Notes under the pieces: generated by a model
What the model was told of the DNA's origin: nothing
Seen by the model: only the letters and a program-made list of their open reading frames with translations
Databases searched by the model: none
Part shown: positions 47,124 to 59,638 of the stretch, one piece after another
Numbering within the stretch: the stretch's first letter is position 1
How the letters are laid out: every line of letters starts with the position of its first letter
Made by a program: the position numbers and the translations under genes
Assembly: GCA_934754775.1 (NCBI GenBank)
Contig: CAKVIM010000004.1
Location: 62,001 to 126,000, forward strand
Direction of reading: 5' to 3'
From: an uncultured Candidatus Melainabacteria bacterium
GTDB lineage: Bacteria; Cyanobacteriota; Vampirovibrionia; Gastranaerophilales; Gastranaerophilaceae
Length of the DNA stretch: 64,000 nucleotides

Positions 47124-47569
47124 ATGTTAAAGTCACCCCTCTTATTTTTTTGATTAAAAGTTGAAAATTGTTCTTCAAGACTTGAAATTTTTGAATTACA
47201 ATTCTTAACTTCTTCGGCTAATTGATTGATATTAATTCCTTCCGATTGCTGCGCCGGCGCAGCAGTTTCTTCTGGAGCAGAAGCAGAAGTATTAGTAAAA
47301 GGCACTATCTTATAAGGATAGAATAAAGGATTGCCATTCTGCATTGTTTTTATATACATAACATTTTCTGGCAAACATAATGCAATAGACATACCTGCTC
47401 CAACTGGAACATTAGCAACTTCTAAAGTTGAGTTGATGTTATAGACATTTCCTTGAGGCTGAGGGAACAAAGGTTGAACACTCTATCCCATCATCTGCGG
47501 AATTTGTGGCGCCGCGACCTGTTGATTTTGCGGCATTTGCATTGGATTTGGGTTATAATTAAATCCCAT
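47120..47569 (-). CDS. Late protein with Pro/Gln-rich start (recoded)
   Basis: 149 residues with a TAG at 47483 (PQMMG-TAG-SVQPLF). N-terminal 45 residues are Asn/Pro/Met/Gln-rich, then a beta domain (VYNINSTLEVANVPVGAGMS and LPENVMYIKTMQNGNPLFYPY), then a short coiled coil. Proteins with this order occur next to similar Gln/Cys-rich proteins in phages of Clostridia. A standard-code start would drop the first 33 residues. TGA stop coupled to the next ATG. Confidence 0.65.
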
Positions 47570-47647
47570 TTTAATCACCTCGTTTTGATTTCTACTAAGA
47601 AGTAATTTCAAAAGAGATTTGTACAAAATGAATAAAAAAGGATAGAA

Positions 47648-47706
47648 AAAAATCTACGTTTTCAACAAAAATTAACTAAATAATTTTATTTAAAACGTAG
47701 ATTTTT
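47648..47706. terminator. Bidirectional terminator overlapping a promoter
   Basis: Perfect 15-bp inverted repeat (47648-47662 with 47692-47706; arm AAAAATCTACGTTTT). T-runs on both strands. The last two bases form part of the -35 of the next promoter. Confidence 0.82.
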
Positions 47707-47733
47707 GACTTTGAAAAAGGAAAATGTTATAAT
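47705..47733 (+). promoter_or_regulatory. Sigma-A-type promoter
   Basis: -35 TTGACT (47705-47710), 17-bp spacer, -10 TATAAT (47728-47733). Drives the isolated plus-strand gene at 47755. Confidence 0.88.
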
Positions 47734-47754
47734 AAAATAAAAGAGGTGAGAGAA

Positions 47755-48132
47755 ATGTTAATTAGAAGAGAAGACCTATTTCTGATTAAAAAGATTGGAG
47801 AACAAATGAAAGATAAGGTATTTAATATACAAACACAGTATAAGCTTTTAAAATTAATTAAGATTGCTGATGAAGAATATCCAATTTATATGGAACAAAT
47901 TCAACCATTACTAGACTCTTATGCAGAAAAAGATGAACAAGGAAATATTATTCATTCTGAGAGCGGCGGCACAAAGATTAAAACAGACCAAATAAATAAT
48001 CTTGAACAAAAACTTTATGAGTTAAGAGAGATAAAAGTACAAGTACCAGACCTCTATTTCAGCCTAGATGAATTAGAAAAACTTGGGCTTAAAATGGGAG
48101 AATTAAATGCTTTCATTGATTTAATTAAATAA
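47755..48132 (+). CDS. Unknown small protein transcribed against the late genes
   Basis: 125 residues from ATG 47755 (7 bases after GAGGTG). Helical throughout (LIKKIGEQMKDKVFNIQTQYKLLKLI, shown in part) with an acidic end. No motif recognised. It has its own strong early-type promoter and a terminator on each side, and it lies alone between two minus-strand operons, so its antisense direction may matter for regulation. Confidence 0.72.
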   Translation: MLIRREDLFLIKKIGEQMKDKVFNIQTQYKLLKLIKIADEEYPIYMEQIQPLLDSYAEKDEQGNIIHSESGGTKIKTDQINNLEQKLYELREIKVQVPDLYFSLDELEKLGLKMGELNAFIDLIK

Positions 48133-48137
48133 AAAAG

Positions 48138-48173
48138 AAAGGACTAAGGAAATAATCCCTAGTCCTTTTATTT
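48138..48173. terminator. Bidirectional terminator
   Basis: 13-bp arms with one mismatch (48138-48150 AAAGGACTAAGGA; 48156-48168). A/T runs on both sides. Ends the plus-strand gene and the minus-strand lysis gene, whose stop codon is at the arm edge. Confidence 0.82.
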
Positions 48174-49214
48174 TGTTCTTCTTAAAATATAATTGTAAAA
48201 ACTTATTCCGTTATATAAAGGAATTGGAGTACCGCTCTTGCCGCACTATTCTAATTCATAGTCTCCACCAAGACCATAAGAATAATAGATACCATTCTTT
48301 ATACTCACAATAATTTCAGCGTGGTCACCACTTCCTATATTTCTTACAACAACATCTCCAACTTGTGGAGTAACTTCTGTTGTCTTATAAGCCTTCCAAT
48401 TTTTAGGAGGATAAGATACAAGACTTGAAGTATTAGCCTAATAAGAAGAATCTGCGTCATTAAGATACTAAAAAATAGCATCTATATAACCACTGCAATC
48501 TCTTCTACTCTTAATTGTTTTTCCGTCAATTTTTAAAGTAGCAGAAAGATTTTGATTGTAATATCCAGTTGTTGTACCATAGTTATCTATTGCATTTTTA
48601 TAATAAGCCATTATAACCTTCTTTGCCGCGGCAATGATTGAAGATGAGTCTATCTCAGGTTCTGTTATTAATCTGCCTTTACTTGCCATAATTAACCACA
48701 TATAGCCCCAAGCATCTACTGGGCCGCCATTAGAATTTTTCCAAGTATTAACTTTTGTCCAATCAATATCAGAAGTCATTAAATCATATTTTGAACCATT
48801 TAAAATATAAATTGTTTTATCTGAATTAAGAGTTCCAGAAACTGGATTGAAGTAATTCGGCAACCAACTCATATCAATATGAAGATGATAATTATTTGTG
48901 CCAACAGTATTACTAGTACCAATCAATTGTCCTTTAGTAATCTTGTCTCCAACTTTAATGTTTTTATATTTTCCGTGGAGATAGCGAATATAAATAGTTT
49001 GCTTAATAACAACGTCACTTGCTGCAACTTGTATCACAAAAGCACTTACACCATCTGTATAAGTACCATTAAAAGCACAGGTACCATTCGTCATTGCATA
49101 AAGAGGCATATCAGCACCACTTATATCTAGCTTACCGATACCGTGGCTAGAATAAGTAAAAGGTTCTCTCTTATAATTTTCTTTTCCTAAAGGGTGATAA
49201 AAGTATCTTGCCAT
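48168..49214 (-). CDS. M23 endopeptidase with C-terminal NlpC/P60- or CHAP-like domain (recoded)
   Basis: 348 residues with TAG at 48246, 48438 and 48468. Residues 20-125 are an M23/LytM zinc peptidase: HGIGKLDISG (His and Asp ligands) and NYHLHIDMS (His-x-His). Then a linker, and a second catalytic region with RRDCSGYIDAIF-TAG-YL (Cys nucleophile) and GSGDHAEIIVS (His). Both parts cut peptide cross-links of Gram-positive cell walls, so this is probably an endolysin. All three TAGs are in the second half, downstream of the first domain. It may also be a tail-associated lysin, given the tail genes upstream. Confidence 0.82.
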
Positions 49215-49219
49215 TTAAA

Positions 49220-50404
49220 TCACCTCGATAAATAAGGATTAGGATAAGCGGCCGCGCCGTCTTGCCCATTTGGCCAGAACTTATTAACTACATTATTAGT
49301 AAACTCGCCTTCCATAAAGAAATAAGGGCCGCCAGAAAATGGTACTGCGGCGAGAGTTGAACTTGGCCATCTTGCAGAGCTTCCGCCAGAAAATGTATCT
49401 GCACTATAAAGTCGATTAAACCATTTTGTGTCATTCCAAGATGAAGTGCCGCTATACCGATATTTCTAAGCAATCTTTTCTACATAAAAGTAGTCTTTGC
49501 CACTAATTATGTTTTTACAAAAATCTCGTGCCTTTTGCGGCAAATTCTTACCTAAAGAAACAGCAGTAGAATAACCAGGTTGATTACTATTCCAAAGACA
49601 AATTTGCTAAACAGATAATCCGCTAAATAAACGATTTCTAAAGACTCTGACTACCCATTCACAAATTCCTTTGCTTATATCATCATTAAGTTTTTGAGCT
49701 AAACCTGACTCTTCATACCACAACATTCCATAAAGAGCTAACCAATCATTCTCGCTTTTAAATTTAGAAGAAACATCCATCGTTTTATTAGTTATCGCAC
49801 TGCCAGCCTTAATTTCTTTAAATTCAGAAGCCAATACAAGCCAACAGTAACCAATATCATCATTTGTAACTTTTAATTGAACTTTCCACTACTCAATTAA
49901 ATTCCAATCTATATTTAAATTATCATCTATTGGATACTCTTTATCTTTATAAATATAATAATGTTTACCATTACGAACTTGAAGTTTACCTGTAACAGTA
50001 GGGTCTCTATATCCATTTTTACTATGAGAAAAACCAATGTGTAAATGTGGTCCTGTAACATCACCATGACTAGCAGTTGTACCTATCTTGTCGCCAGCCT
50101 TTACAACTTGACCTGTTTTTACGGTATAATCTCCGTGTAAATATCTAATGTAAAAAGTATCATTTAAACCATTTTGATTGGCTTTACACTCGAGAATTGC
50201 ATAAGTTGTATCATAGTTATCATCCCACTTACCTGCACTTGTAATAATACCATCGCACATTGCGTATTGGGAGACACCGGTAGTAACACCGATGTCTATC
50301 TCTCCCGCAACGTGATAACCACCAGAATAAGTATAGTAGTGGTCTATATTTCGTTTATAAGTTTTTGCATAATCTCCTAAAGGGTGATAATAGTAAATAC
50401 TCAT
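49220..50404 (-). CDS. Second M23 endopeptidase with different C-terminal domain (recoded)
   Basis: 394 residues with TAG at 49466, 49607 and 49889. The N-terminal M23 domain is a paralogue of the downstream protein (both begin YYHPLG or FYHPLG): YHVAGEIDIG and GPHLHIGFS hold the zinc ligands. The C-terminal half is unrelated to that of the paralogue (WKVQLKVTNDDIGYCWLVLAS, later SWNDTKWFNRLY) and I cannot name it; it may be a cell-wall-binding or muralytic domain. Stop TGA overlaps the ribosome site of the next gene. Two wall hydrolases in tandem suggest a lysis pair or one lysin plus one tail enzyme. Confidence 0.8.
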
Positions 50405-50415
50405 TTTCTCACCTC

Positions 50416-53400
50416 TTAATCTTTAATTGGGTCTATAATATAATAGCCAGACTTCTAAATTGAACCAGAATCACCACTGCCTGAGTTTCCACCGCTATCG
50501 ACAATACCCTGCTGAATTTTATTAAGAACACTCTGCAATGAGTTATTACCAAGCTGACCATCAGATGTAAGATTGAAGAATTTCTCCCAAGAAACCCACA
50601 TATTTCCATCATTACTCATTATTAACGAAGGTTCTGTAATTTTAACCTCATCTGGAATATAAGCGAAGCCCGGCACGTTAAGCGCTTCTCCTGTGCCTGC
50701 TTTAATCTTACCACCAATATAGAGATTACCATTCTTAAGTACAGAAAAAATGTTATTATATTCTGTGCCGCCATTTTCATCTCCACGAAGAGCAATCATA
50801 AATAAACGTTCTGCTCCAGAAACAGCCTTACTCGTTCTTTGCTCTTCTTCTGTTGTTCCCTAAACGCTATCTATATCATTAATAACAGAATTATTAGAAA
50901 AACCAACTTTATTGTTAATAAAGATGCCAACTTCTTTGGTTGATACTGAACTTGTAGTTGATGAAATAGGAGTATCACTATCAATAGCCGTTCCCCAATA
51001 ATTATAGTTCTCAGTTTCATTAGTATAAACATAAAGGCTTGTAGTAATTGAATCTGACGGCAAATTAGTAATATCATAATAGCTAATATCCTCAGTATGA
51101 ACTCCTTGTGCCGGCACAGTAACAGAAGCCGAAGTATTGATACCAGAACATAAATAAGCAGATATGCTATCAACTCGATAAGTCTGATTATTAAGTTTAT
51201 AATAATTTTCAGAGGTATAAGAAGAAATCATTGAAGAAGACCATGTGGCTCCGCCTAGTTCTATTGTTTTATCTCCTTTATGACTAGCTAATTCAGTTGC
51301 ATCTAAAACGATAGGCGTTGTAACTTCTGAATTAGTTACAAAAGAACATTCAATTATTGTGCCTTCAACCTTAGTAATTATGCTAGAAGGTTTTTTATTG
51401 AGAGGTGGTGCCGAGGCAATGACATAATAATCATATGGCATTGTGACCGATTCGCTACTTTCTTTTCTTACTAAGCTTACAGTAATAATACTTTGTTTTT
51501 GAATATTATCATAAATAGGTGTTACAGTATAAGTGGATGAACTATTTTCTGCAAAATAATAAGAATTAAGGTCTTGGTCTAAAACATCGCCAATTGCACT
51601 ATCCACAAAATTAGCAACGCTATCTTTAACAATTAAATAGCCATTAGATAAAGTTTTTGCAGAAGAAGAAGCAATAACGCTACCATCGTCCTCATTATCT
51701 AAGACTTTATTCGTAATAAACATTTCGCCGGCTAACGATAAACGAGCAGTGTAGTCCGTTGTATCATCTGCATAGTCTGATTGGGTTTCTGTCTTAAATA
51801 TAGGTTGACCATTATCATTATAAAGATAGAAACCAACATTCTAATTTGTAAGAGGAGACTCTGTCTCATAATCACCAGAGACGTTATTACCACCAACATT
51901 ATTTCTAAACTCATAGCCTGCTCTTAGACGTATATTGCCTTTTTCAACAAGACTCAAGCCATAGCGATTAAAGCGAGCGAAGTCTACCAAACCTGTTGTA
52001 CTTGTAGCTGGATTACGATAAGCATTAATGCCGTTTTTATCCCATAAGAAATAGATATATTGCCCATCTACTATCTGAACTTTTGAAGCATCAAGACTAC
52101 CGAATTTTGCATAATCCATGTTAAAGCCTTTTGGTCCAACACCCAAGTCCCATGTCGTGCCGCCGTCCGTAGAGAAGAAGAGCCCTTCTCCGCTGAGTTT
52201 GTATTGACTTGAAGCATTGTCAATGGCGTTACCTTGTGTACCGCTCTCGTCTAAAACAATGTTATTGTCATTAGCGTCTATAAGAGTAAGGTCTCCCATA
52301 TCAAGAGTTCCTTGTAAACTATCTGTCTGAACATATTGTTTCGCAGTAAAGTTTGAAGAACGTTTATAAGTATTTTCATTGTAAGTAAGAGACTAAACAG
52401 AAGCCGAAATACTCTCAAATAAATCATCAAATGCAGAAGTGTAATTCTGAACAGTAATACTATTTTCTTGTGGCTTATCAAGAGAATAGGTGATTTCTGA
52501 GATAATAACTTTTTGTCTATTTGGTAGACCTGTTTTCTCATTTACGCCAAAGAAATCAATATCTTCTAAATAAGTAGTATCTCCTAAATCAAATTTATAA
52601 TCATCAGAATATTCTACTAACGGACTAATATCTACAACATTAATATTATAAGTAAGTTTTGGTTTACAAGAGTCTTCCAGAACATTTTCTGCTGCCCAAT
52701 AATATTCGTTGTCTGTTAGATAGTTACTGTCTGTCCAAGTACCTTCTTTAATATAAGGCTCATAGATTTTATAGAATTTGTCTGAAATTTCATTTATCTT
52801 ATTAAGAATTTTTGCTCTTTCAAGTTTCCAATGTTTAACTTGATTATAAAGACTTCTATACTATCCTAAATCGCCATTGACTTGATATTCCTGAGTATCA
52901 ACGACCTTCTCTTTAAAATCATTCCAATTAGTGAAAGGCGGCTCATAAGTAGAATCTTTCTTTATATCCTTAAAACCTTCAAGAGTTAAACGCCAAAAGA
53001 GTTCTCCTTTGCAATAGGTATCTTTATATTTTTTAATTAAATCTTGAATTTCTGAGTTTGCCGCAGAAGGGTTGGAATAATTAACAGTTAAATTATTGAT
53101 TGTGCCTTTTTCTGTATCAATCGTACAATAAGAGAAATAATCTCCGCTAAAGAACAATTGCTCAACTAAGCCCCAAAGTATAACAGCTTGTTCTCTGTAC
53201 TTACCTAAATAAGTTTGATAGGTGTCAGATGTAGTATAACTTTTAGTAGTAATTGTTGTTACTAACGCGCCGCGGCGCTCAGTAGTCTAAGTTGTCTTAA
53301 ACTAATAAAGTCTTTGACCAACCTTTTTACGTTCTTCAAGTGCTGTTCCAATTCCTGTTACTGCCACTTCATTTGAAGCTTGAAGAGTAGACATTTCTTG

Positions 53401-56229
53401 ATTGGTCATGTTAATAATTAAATTAGAATATTCGTCATATTTCTTATTATATTGACCAATAACAGGTAAGAAAGCTAAATCTCCTTTTTCTATACCAAAA
53501 ACATCTCGCTGAGTTTGAATTGGATTAAGAAGTCCCTTTGTTGTATAATAAGAAAAATTAAGTACATAGGCATTACGGCCAATATTATCTGCCGCTGTTT
53601 GTATTGTACAAAGTCCACTATCTGTTAGGTCAGAATCAACTGACTCAACATACATTTTTGTAGTTAAAGAATTTGAATCTACTGTTCGAGAAATAGATGA
53701 AAGGTTTTTCTCATAACGGAAACCAGCGTATTGGTCTGCTCCTTTTTCTGTCATAAAGAAAACGTGCTTTTTCATTTTGCCATTTTCATCTAATAAAATT
53801 CTGCCATTAGTATCAAATTCAATATAGAATTGCGGATAACATTCAAAGACCTTGCTTAGTTCTTGTATCAAATTAAAACGATTAGATTTACTTTGTTCAA
53901 GAGTTCTAATACGTCTTGGATGTTTTTCCGTCTAAAATCTATAAGGACATTTGCCAAGTTTTTGATAAATACATTCATGAATACAACTATTATCTTTACT
54001 ATCAAAACTACAGTCATACCAATTATTCGCCGCCGTAGCTTTGTCTGGTTGATAATATTGACATTGAAGTAGGTCTATCTTACCTGTTAGAATTTCATAA
54101 TCGTCTTCTGTATATTGAGTCTCTCCAATAGCCTTTACAAAATCTTTTACTTTAAAAGTATCTTTATAAAAGTAAGGAAGAAGGGTTTGGTTATTACCCT
54201 CATTCTTATATTTAATGGCTTCAATAAAATATTGTTGCTCGCCATAACTTTCGCCTAAAGTAACATCGCTTTCAAGAAGTAAATCTTTTTCGTGGATAAG
54301 AGCGAATGTTGTACCGGCCGGCAAACTAATTTCTCTGCCAGAATACTTATAAGTAAAGTAGTTATCGTCAAAACTCATAAGACGACTAGTTTCTTGTAAA
54401 GCCTGAATAGAATCTGGATTACGCTCCTAAGGTCTTACTGTGGTATAATCTTCTTGAATAAAATCATGGCCTCTTGTATAAGCTTCTACCAGTTTAAAAT
54501 CATAAAGATTAATAGAAGTACGTTCTTGTGCAATAGAAGTTTCTGTGTTAAAAGAATACATTGCGCCGGCCCGCATGGTTGGTTTAAGCTGAGCCAAGAA
54601 ATCAGAGAAGCTCTCAATCGAAGATTCTGAAATAGTGATAGATTTAGAAACAGTTGATGCAAGCTTAGTCTTAAGTTCAATAGTATAATAAAGGATTTTA
54701 TAGTTCTTTTGAATCTCTGCTGGAGAAGTAAAATAGTTCTTAAAACTTGTCCTTGCCGCAACAGCAGATTTTAAATTTTCATAATTTTCAATCTTATCTC
54801 CTTTCCACTTACTCTTATTAACAATAATTGCACCAACTTTCGGCACTCTTTTTACTGCATATTGATAGTTTGTTTTTTGAATATTTAATAAATTAGTGCT
54901 GTCTTCCTTGCCTTGACTATCGTTCTTTGCTACTCGACCAGGAAGATAAAGGTCTTTATCTCCACTCCAAACATTCTTGGTTGTATAATGGAAATAATTA
55001 TCAAGTTGTGCCGCAAAGTCTTGTAGGTCATAATCAACTTTTGTGGTAAATGTAGATAACGGCTCTTGTGTTGTTAAATCAATATTCTCTATTTCTGAAT
55101 ATTTTAAACCTAAAATAGTATTGTTGCTTGGAGTAAAATAAGTAACACTACCTTTCTTAGAACCTTCATCCTATTTAATACCGCGACCCAGATATTTTTC
55201 TTTTTCTTGTTTGTTTGAAGCCGTACGATTATCGACGGCCGGCACAAAGTAGAGTTTCCAGTTATTAAGATTAGTTGCATAGTTTAAGGAAACTGCTGAA
55301 TAGGAATCAAGGTCTTGTTTAACATAAGAAGGCGTTACATCTATAACATCATTAAAATCAGAAGAAGAATTGTTATCTTGAGCGTTGTCATCTATTTCTT
55401 TCTACAAGTCAGAAGAAAAAACTATTTTATATTTCTAATCAGGATTATCTTTATCTTTTTTTAACTAAAGAAGCAAAAGACTACTCTTATTCTCTTTAGA
55501 CTGATATAAATTTAAAATAGTTGAAGCAGAGCCTGGTGAACCAATTATAGTTTTAGTTGAATTATTAAGCAAACAATATTTTTTACTATCTAATAGAATG
55601 ACCCCGCCACTCGTTACACAAGAATTTTCATAAAAAGAATATCCTATCCAGTTTCCGTGAGAATTGTCTTGAGCATATCCCGTAGTTGGACTCCCTTTTT
55701 CTGGATAAATAGAATAATTTATAGAAGTTTGCCTATGAATTAAATGTAAATTCCTAGAAGGACAAATAGCTAAAGCCGTCGGAGTTACACAAATTATACT
55801 CAATTTTTTCTTACGAATATCTTTATACATGCTCGCAGACATTTTATGAATAAATTCAAAAAGCATTGTGGATACCGTTGTTGAAGATAGCTTAGGTTTA
55901 TAAGGAAAATTCTATCCTCCTGCCGATTTAAAATTAAAATATTTTGCTGTTGACTAGTTTTTCCATAAGTTATTTATTTGGGCTGTTTTACCTATCTCTT
56001 CATCTAGTAAAAAATAAATAATACAGCTATTTGATTTATCTAAAGTGGAAATGGTTAATTTTGATTTTGTTATATTATTATAATTATAATAAACAGAGAC
56101 TAAAGTATCAAAAGGTTTTTTCCAATAAGTTAATACTTTGTTCTTTCCTGGTGCATTTTTTGTTTTTGCTCTTACGCCATCTTGACAAGAGCTATTATTA
56201 GTATTATAGACCTTAAATAAATCAGCCAT
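50416..56229 (-). CDS. Very large tail/baseplate protein (recoded, 15 TAG codons)
   Basis: 1937 residues in one open frame when 15 TAG codons are read (50455, 50860, 51841, 52393, 52861, 53287, 53302, 53932, 54427, 55171, 55402, 55435, 55465, 55912, 55954). I checked all gaps between the standard-code pieces and found no TAA or TGA. Sequence is typical of long receptor-end tail proteins: beta-rich, Ser/Thr-rich, with a GVGPKGFNMDYAKFGSLDASKVQIVDG block like minor tail or tail-endopeptidase proteins, and a C-terminal structural segment ending SGYYIIDPIKD. Start ATG behind AGGAGGTG. It lies between the lysins and the other tail genes. Exact function not assigned. Confidence 0.85.
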
Positions 56230-56241
56230 TCACTCACCTCC

Positions 56242-59200
56242 TTAAGACTTCTTTTCAAGCCAAAAGACTCCATAATATACATCATCAATAAATAACGCAT
56301 ATCCAAAAGTCTTCTTACTATTCTTTTCTTTTATTCTTAATCTTGTAAAATAAACAGGTGCTTCAGTAGATGTTTGTGCCTGCCAAGTTGGAGTTACATT
56401 ATCATCTTTAAAAGATTTATCTGTCATTTTTGCAAAGCTTGAGCCATCTGTATCTTTCAAACTAATAGTTCCATCATCTTCATTAAAATGAACTGATTTA
56501 AGAAAATCATCACTAAAATGGTTCTTATCAATTTGATATATTTTAATTGATTTATTAGCCAAATAACCAAAATTATCAGTTAAAATTTCTATTAACTCAG
56601 TTTCTGCATTTGTTACTCCAGCACAAATCTTGACACCAATACCACTATTCTTAGTATAAGTTGTCTCTTCAATCTTATCAAATTGAATCTGTGCCGGCCC
56701 GCTCTCGAGTTTTATTGCAACATAAGGGTTCTTAATAGTTTTCTTTGCTTTGAATAAAAGAAAAGCATTATCTTCAACTGAATAATAATCTTTATCTTCT
56801 TCTGAGTTATTGCCGCCGGCCCAAGACCAACGAGAAGATAATTCAACTCCACTATCATTTTTCTTTCTCTTATAGTAAAGAGGATTGGTCAGATAAATAG
56901 AAGCTTTTGTTTTTGGTGGCAAAGCGTTGTTATTCGGCAAGAAAACCAAACCTGTGTCTGCAATATCTGCTACATCAGAAAACTTAATATAGTTAGCTTT
57001 GTCAGAAGTATTATCAACACCATCTAAAACATAATTACCTTGAAGATTTGTTGAACCTTCTCCAATTACAATTTTGTCTAAATCAACATTATTTTTCTTT
57101 TCAAAGACAGCGTTCTTTAAAATATTACTATCTTGCCAGTCTTTTACTATTGAATTGGATAAGTAAGTAGCATAATAGAAAGAAGAGCTTAAATTAGATA
57201 AATTATCAAGTAAGCCAACTTCACTCAAATATAAGTATTTAATATAGACCAAATCGGAATTGCTATAATCATTCTTACTTACTTCATCAGAAGTAGCTAA
57301 TCTAGCTATATTACTAAACTTTTCATAAGGCTAGTCTCCATCTTTTTCTTTTGAAATATTAACTAATAAATCATAAAGCTTTTTATTAATTGACTTCTGC
57401 TCGCTACTTGATGTAGTAGGATTAGTGATAATTTCCTTTGTATCATCATCAGAACAGATTGATTTAAAAGTAGTATTATCTTTTAAAGCATTAATCTCAT
57501 TTTTATATCTAGTAAAAACATTCTTATAAGTTGTTGCCGCGGCATCATTATAAGAAATTGGAGTATCTCCATTTTTAAGAGTTTCACCTGTTGCTCTTAA
57601 AACAAAATTATAATCAATAGTTCTCCAACTACCAGTTGTCAATCTTATTGCGTACGTCTTACCTTTTTCAATTTGTTTTTCTTGACCAATCATTCCAAAA
57701 TTAATTGCATAATCAGTAAAAGTCGTACCATTTACAGACAAATCATCGCCTTTAGCTAAACAAGGACTAAGTAATTCTAAGTAATAATCACTTACTCCTT
57801 CATCTGTCGTGCCGCCAGTCAGGTCGGCTTCAGATAAAATTAAATTATTCTCATTATTTTCTTCCTTAACTGTCTGTTGAACATTAATTTCCAGCATCTT
57901 GCGATAAGAACCTGTATCAAAAATATCGTGATTGATATTTTGGGTTTTGGCTTCCCAACCATTGGTATCAGTAATCTCTGTTCCATTTTCAATTAGGTTT
58001 CTTGCTAAAGAAGGAAGTATTAGACGAGTATTAAGTTTTGAACAAACTCTAAAATCATTATCAATTGCATCTAGTTCAATTTGTTCTTCACGAGTTAGAG
58101 TTTCGTGATTTTGTATTTTATCTCGTAATTCCTATCGTCTATTAATAAGTTTGTTAAGTTCATCCTCAGAATAAAGGTCTTTAAAATCACTATCTTTCTG
58201 ATTATAAACTGTTGTATAGATATCTGAATTAAGATTAAGTTCAGTTCTATCAGTAATAGAAATTTTTCTTGCTTTAAAGACTTCCTCATCATTTATCTTA
58301 TTTAGGTATCCTTCATAATAAACAGGATACCAATTAAAGTTATCAATAGTTCTTGTATTAGGAAAAACTTTTGTAGTGTAGATAATTTGCTCATTATCTT
58401 TTACTGTCTCTGCTGTAGTATAAAGTTTATTAAGAGTATAAGTTTCTGTATCTTTTTGAACTGGCGATGTCCAATGAATAAGACCTTCACTATTACTCTT
58501 AAGTCGTTTTTCAAGAGCTTCATTCCACTGCTCAATAGTAATTAGATAATGACAATTCTCATTTGCCACAATTCCTTCTTCATCTATTAAAACTTCATCA
58601 TCTTCATTAAAGAAAATGAATTGAATTAAGTCTCGTGGATTTTCAGAAGTTGGTTGAAGTGCATAGATTTCTTTTGTAGCATTAGGATTATAAACTCCAT
58701 AAATTGCAGGCTCTTCAAGAGAAGCTGATGCACTTTTATAAACAGAACCCATAATATAGCTTAAATCTGTAATAGGAACATAAATATAATCGCCGCTAAG
58801 TTCTACTAAGTTATCGTCAGTCAGAAGGCCGCGGCCATTATCTTTCTCATATGGGTCATAGAAAAGTTCTTCAACTCTAGCCTAATCGTCACCATATTCC
58901 AAAGGACGCTTCTCATTTGTAAAAGGATTACGAAGATAAGCTCTTTGCTCTTTTTCTTCTTCTGTTTCTACTTTAAAATCATCTTCATTAACTTCTAAGT
59001 TTATTTTATAGCCTTTAATTGTGCCGCCGAACTAACTCAGCGGTATCTTATAAAAGCGTTGTTCATTAAATTCAGTAAAGTCTCCTACGTTCATGTCTGG
59101 ACGATAGTCCCAAACACTACCATCAAGAATTGCTTTTGAAGAGCCTTTAATTTTTTCGTCTTCTTTTGTTTCCATAAAAGTGCCTAGTTCTTCAACACTA

Positions 59201-59622
59201 TTATTTAAATCAGAAGAAAATTCAACTTCATAACCTGTTCTTGATAATTCATCAGCAGAACTATCTGTACAAGTAATTGTCTTCATTATTGACTTAAACT
59301 GTTTATCTTCTTGAATTGATTTCACATAAAATTCATACCAGTTGCCGTCATAATATAATTTTAATTTTCTCTCGTTGTACAAGTCTTCTAATAACTCGTT
59401 TTTAACGTAGTCCCCTTTCTCAGAATCGAAGTATTTAGTTGGCATTTGAAAAGTAAGAGTATTTACTCCTTTTACTGGACGAACTAGCTTTGGCGCTGTA
59501 GCACGACCCAAATGGGTCATGTCACTAGCACCTATTGTAGTTCCTCTACTTTCTTTCTTTACACCATCTATTAATTCTTCGTTCCAAACGCTCAATTCAT
59601 ACTCTTTTTTCAGAATTGACAT
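56242..59622 (-). CDS. Large minor tail protein (recoded)
   Basis: 1126 residues with TAG at 57331, 58132, 58882 and 59032; all joins checked for TAA and TGA. The first 200 residues (MSILKKEYELSVWNEEL; LVRPVKGVNTLTFQMP; DLYNERKLKLYYDGNWYEFYVK) fit the N-terminal region of phage tail-tip (Tal-like) proteins, which follow Dit in siphovirus tails. The rest is beta-rich without enzyme motifs. Position directly after the Dit-type gene supports this. C-terminal part contains many YTK/NYxT strands typical of elongated tail proteins. Confidence 0.8.
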
Positions 59623-59638
59623 TCATTTCACCTCTTAA

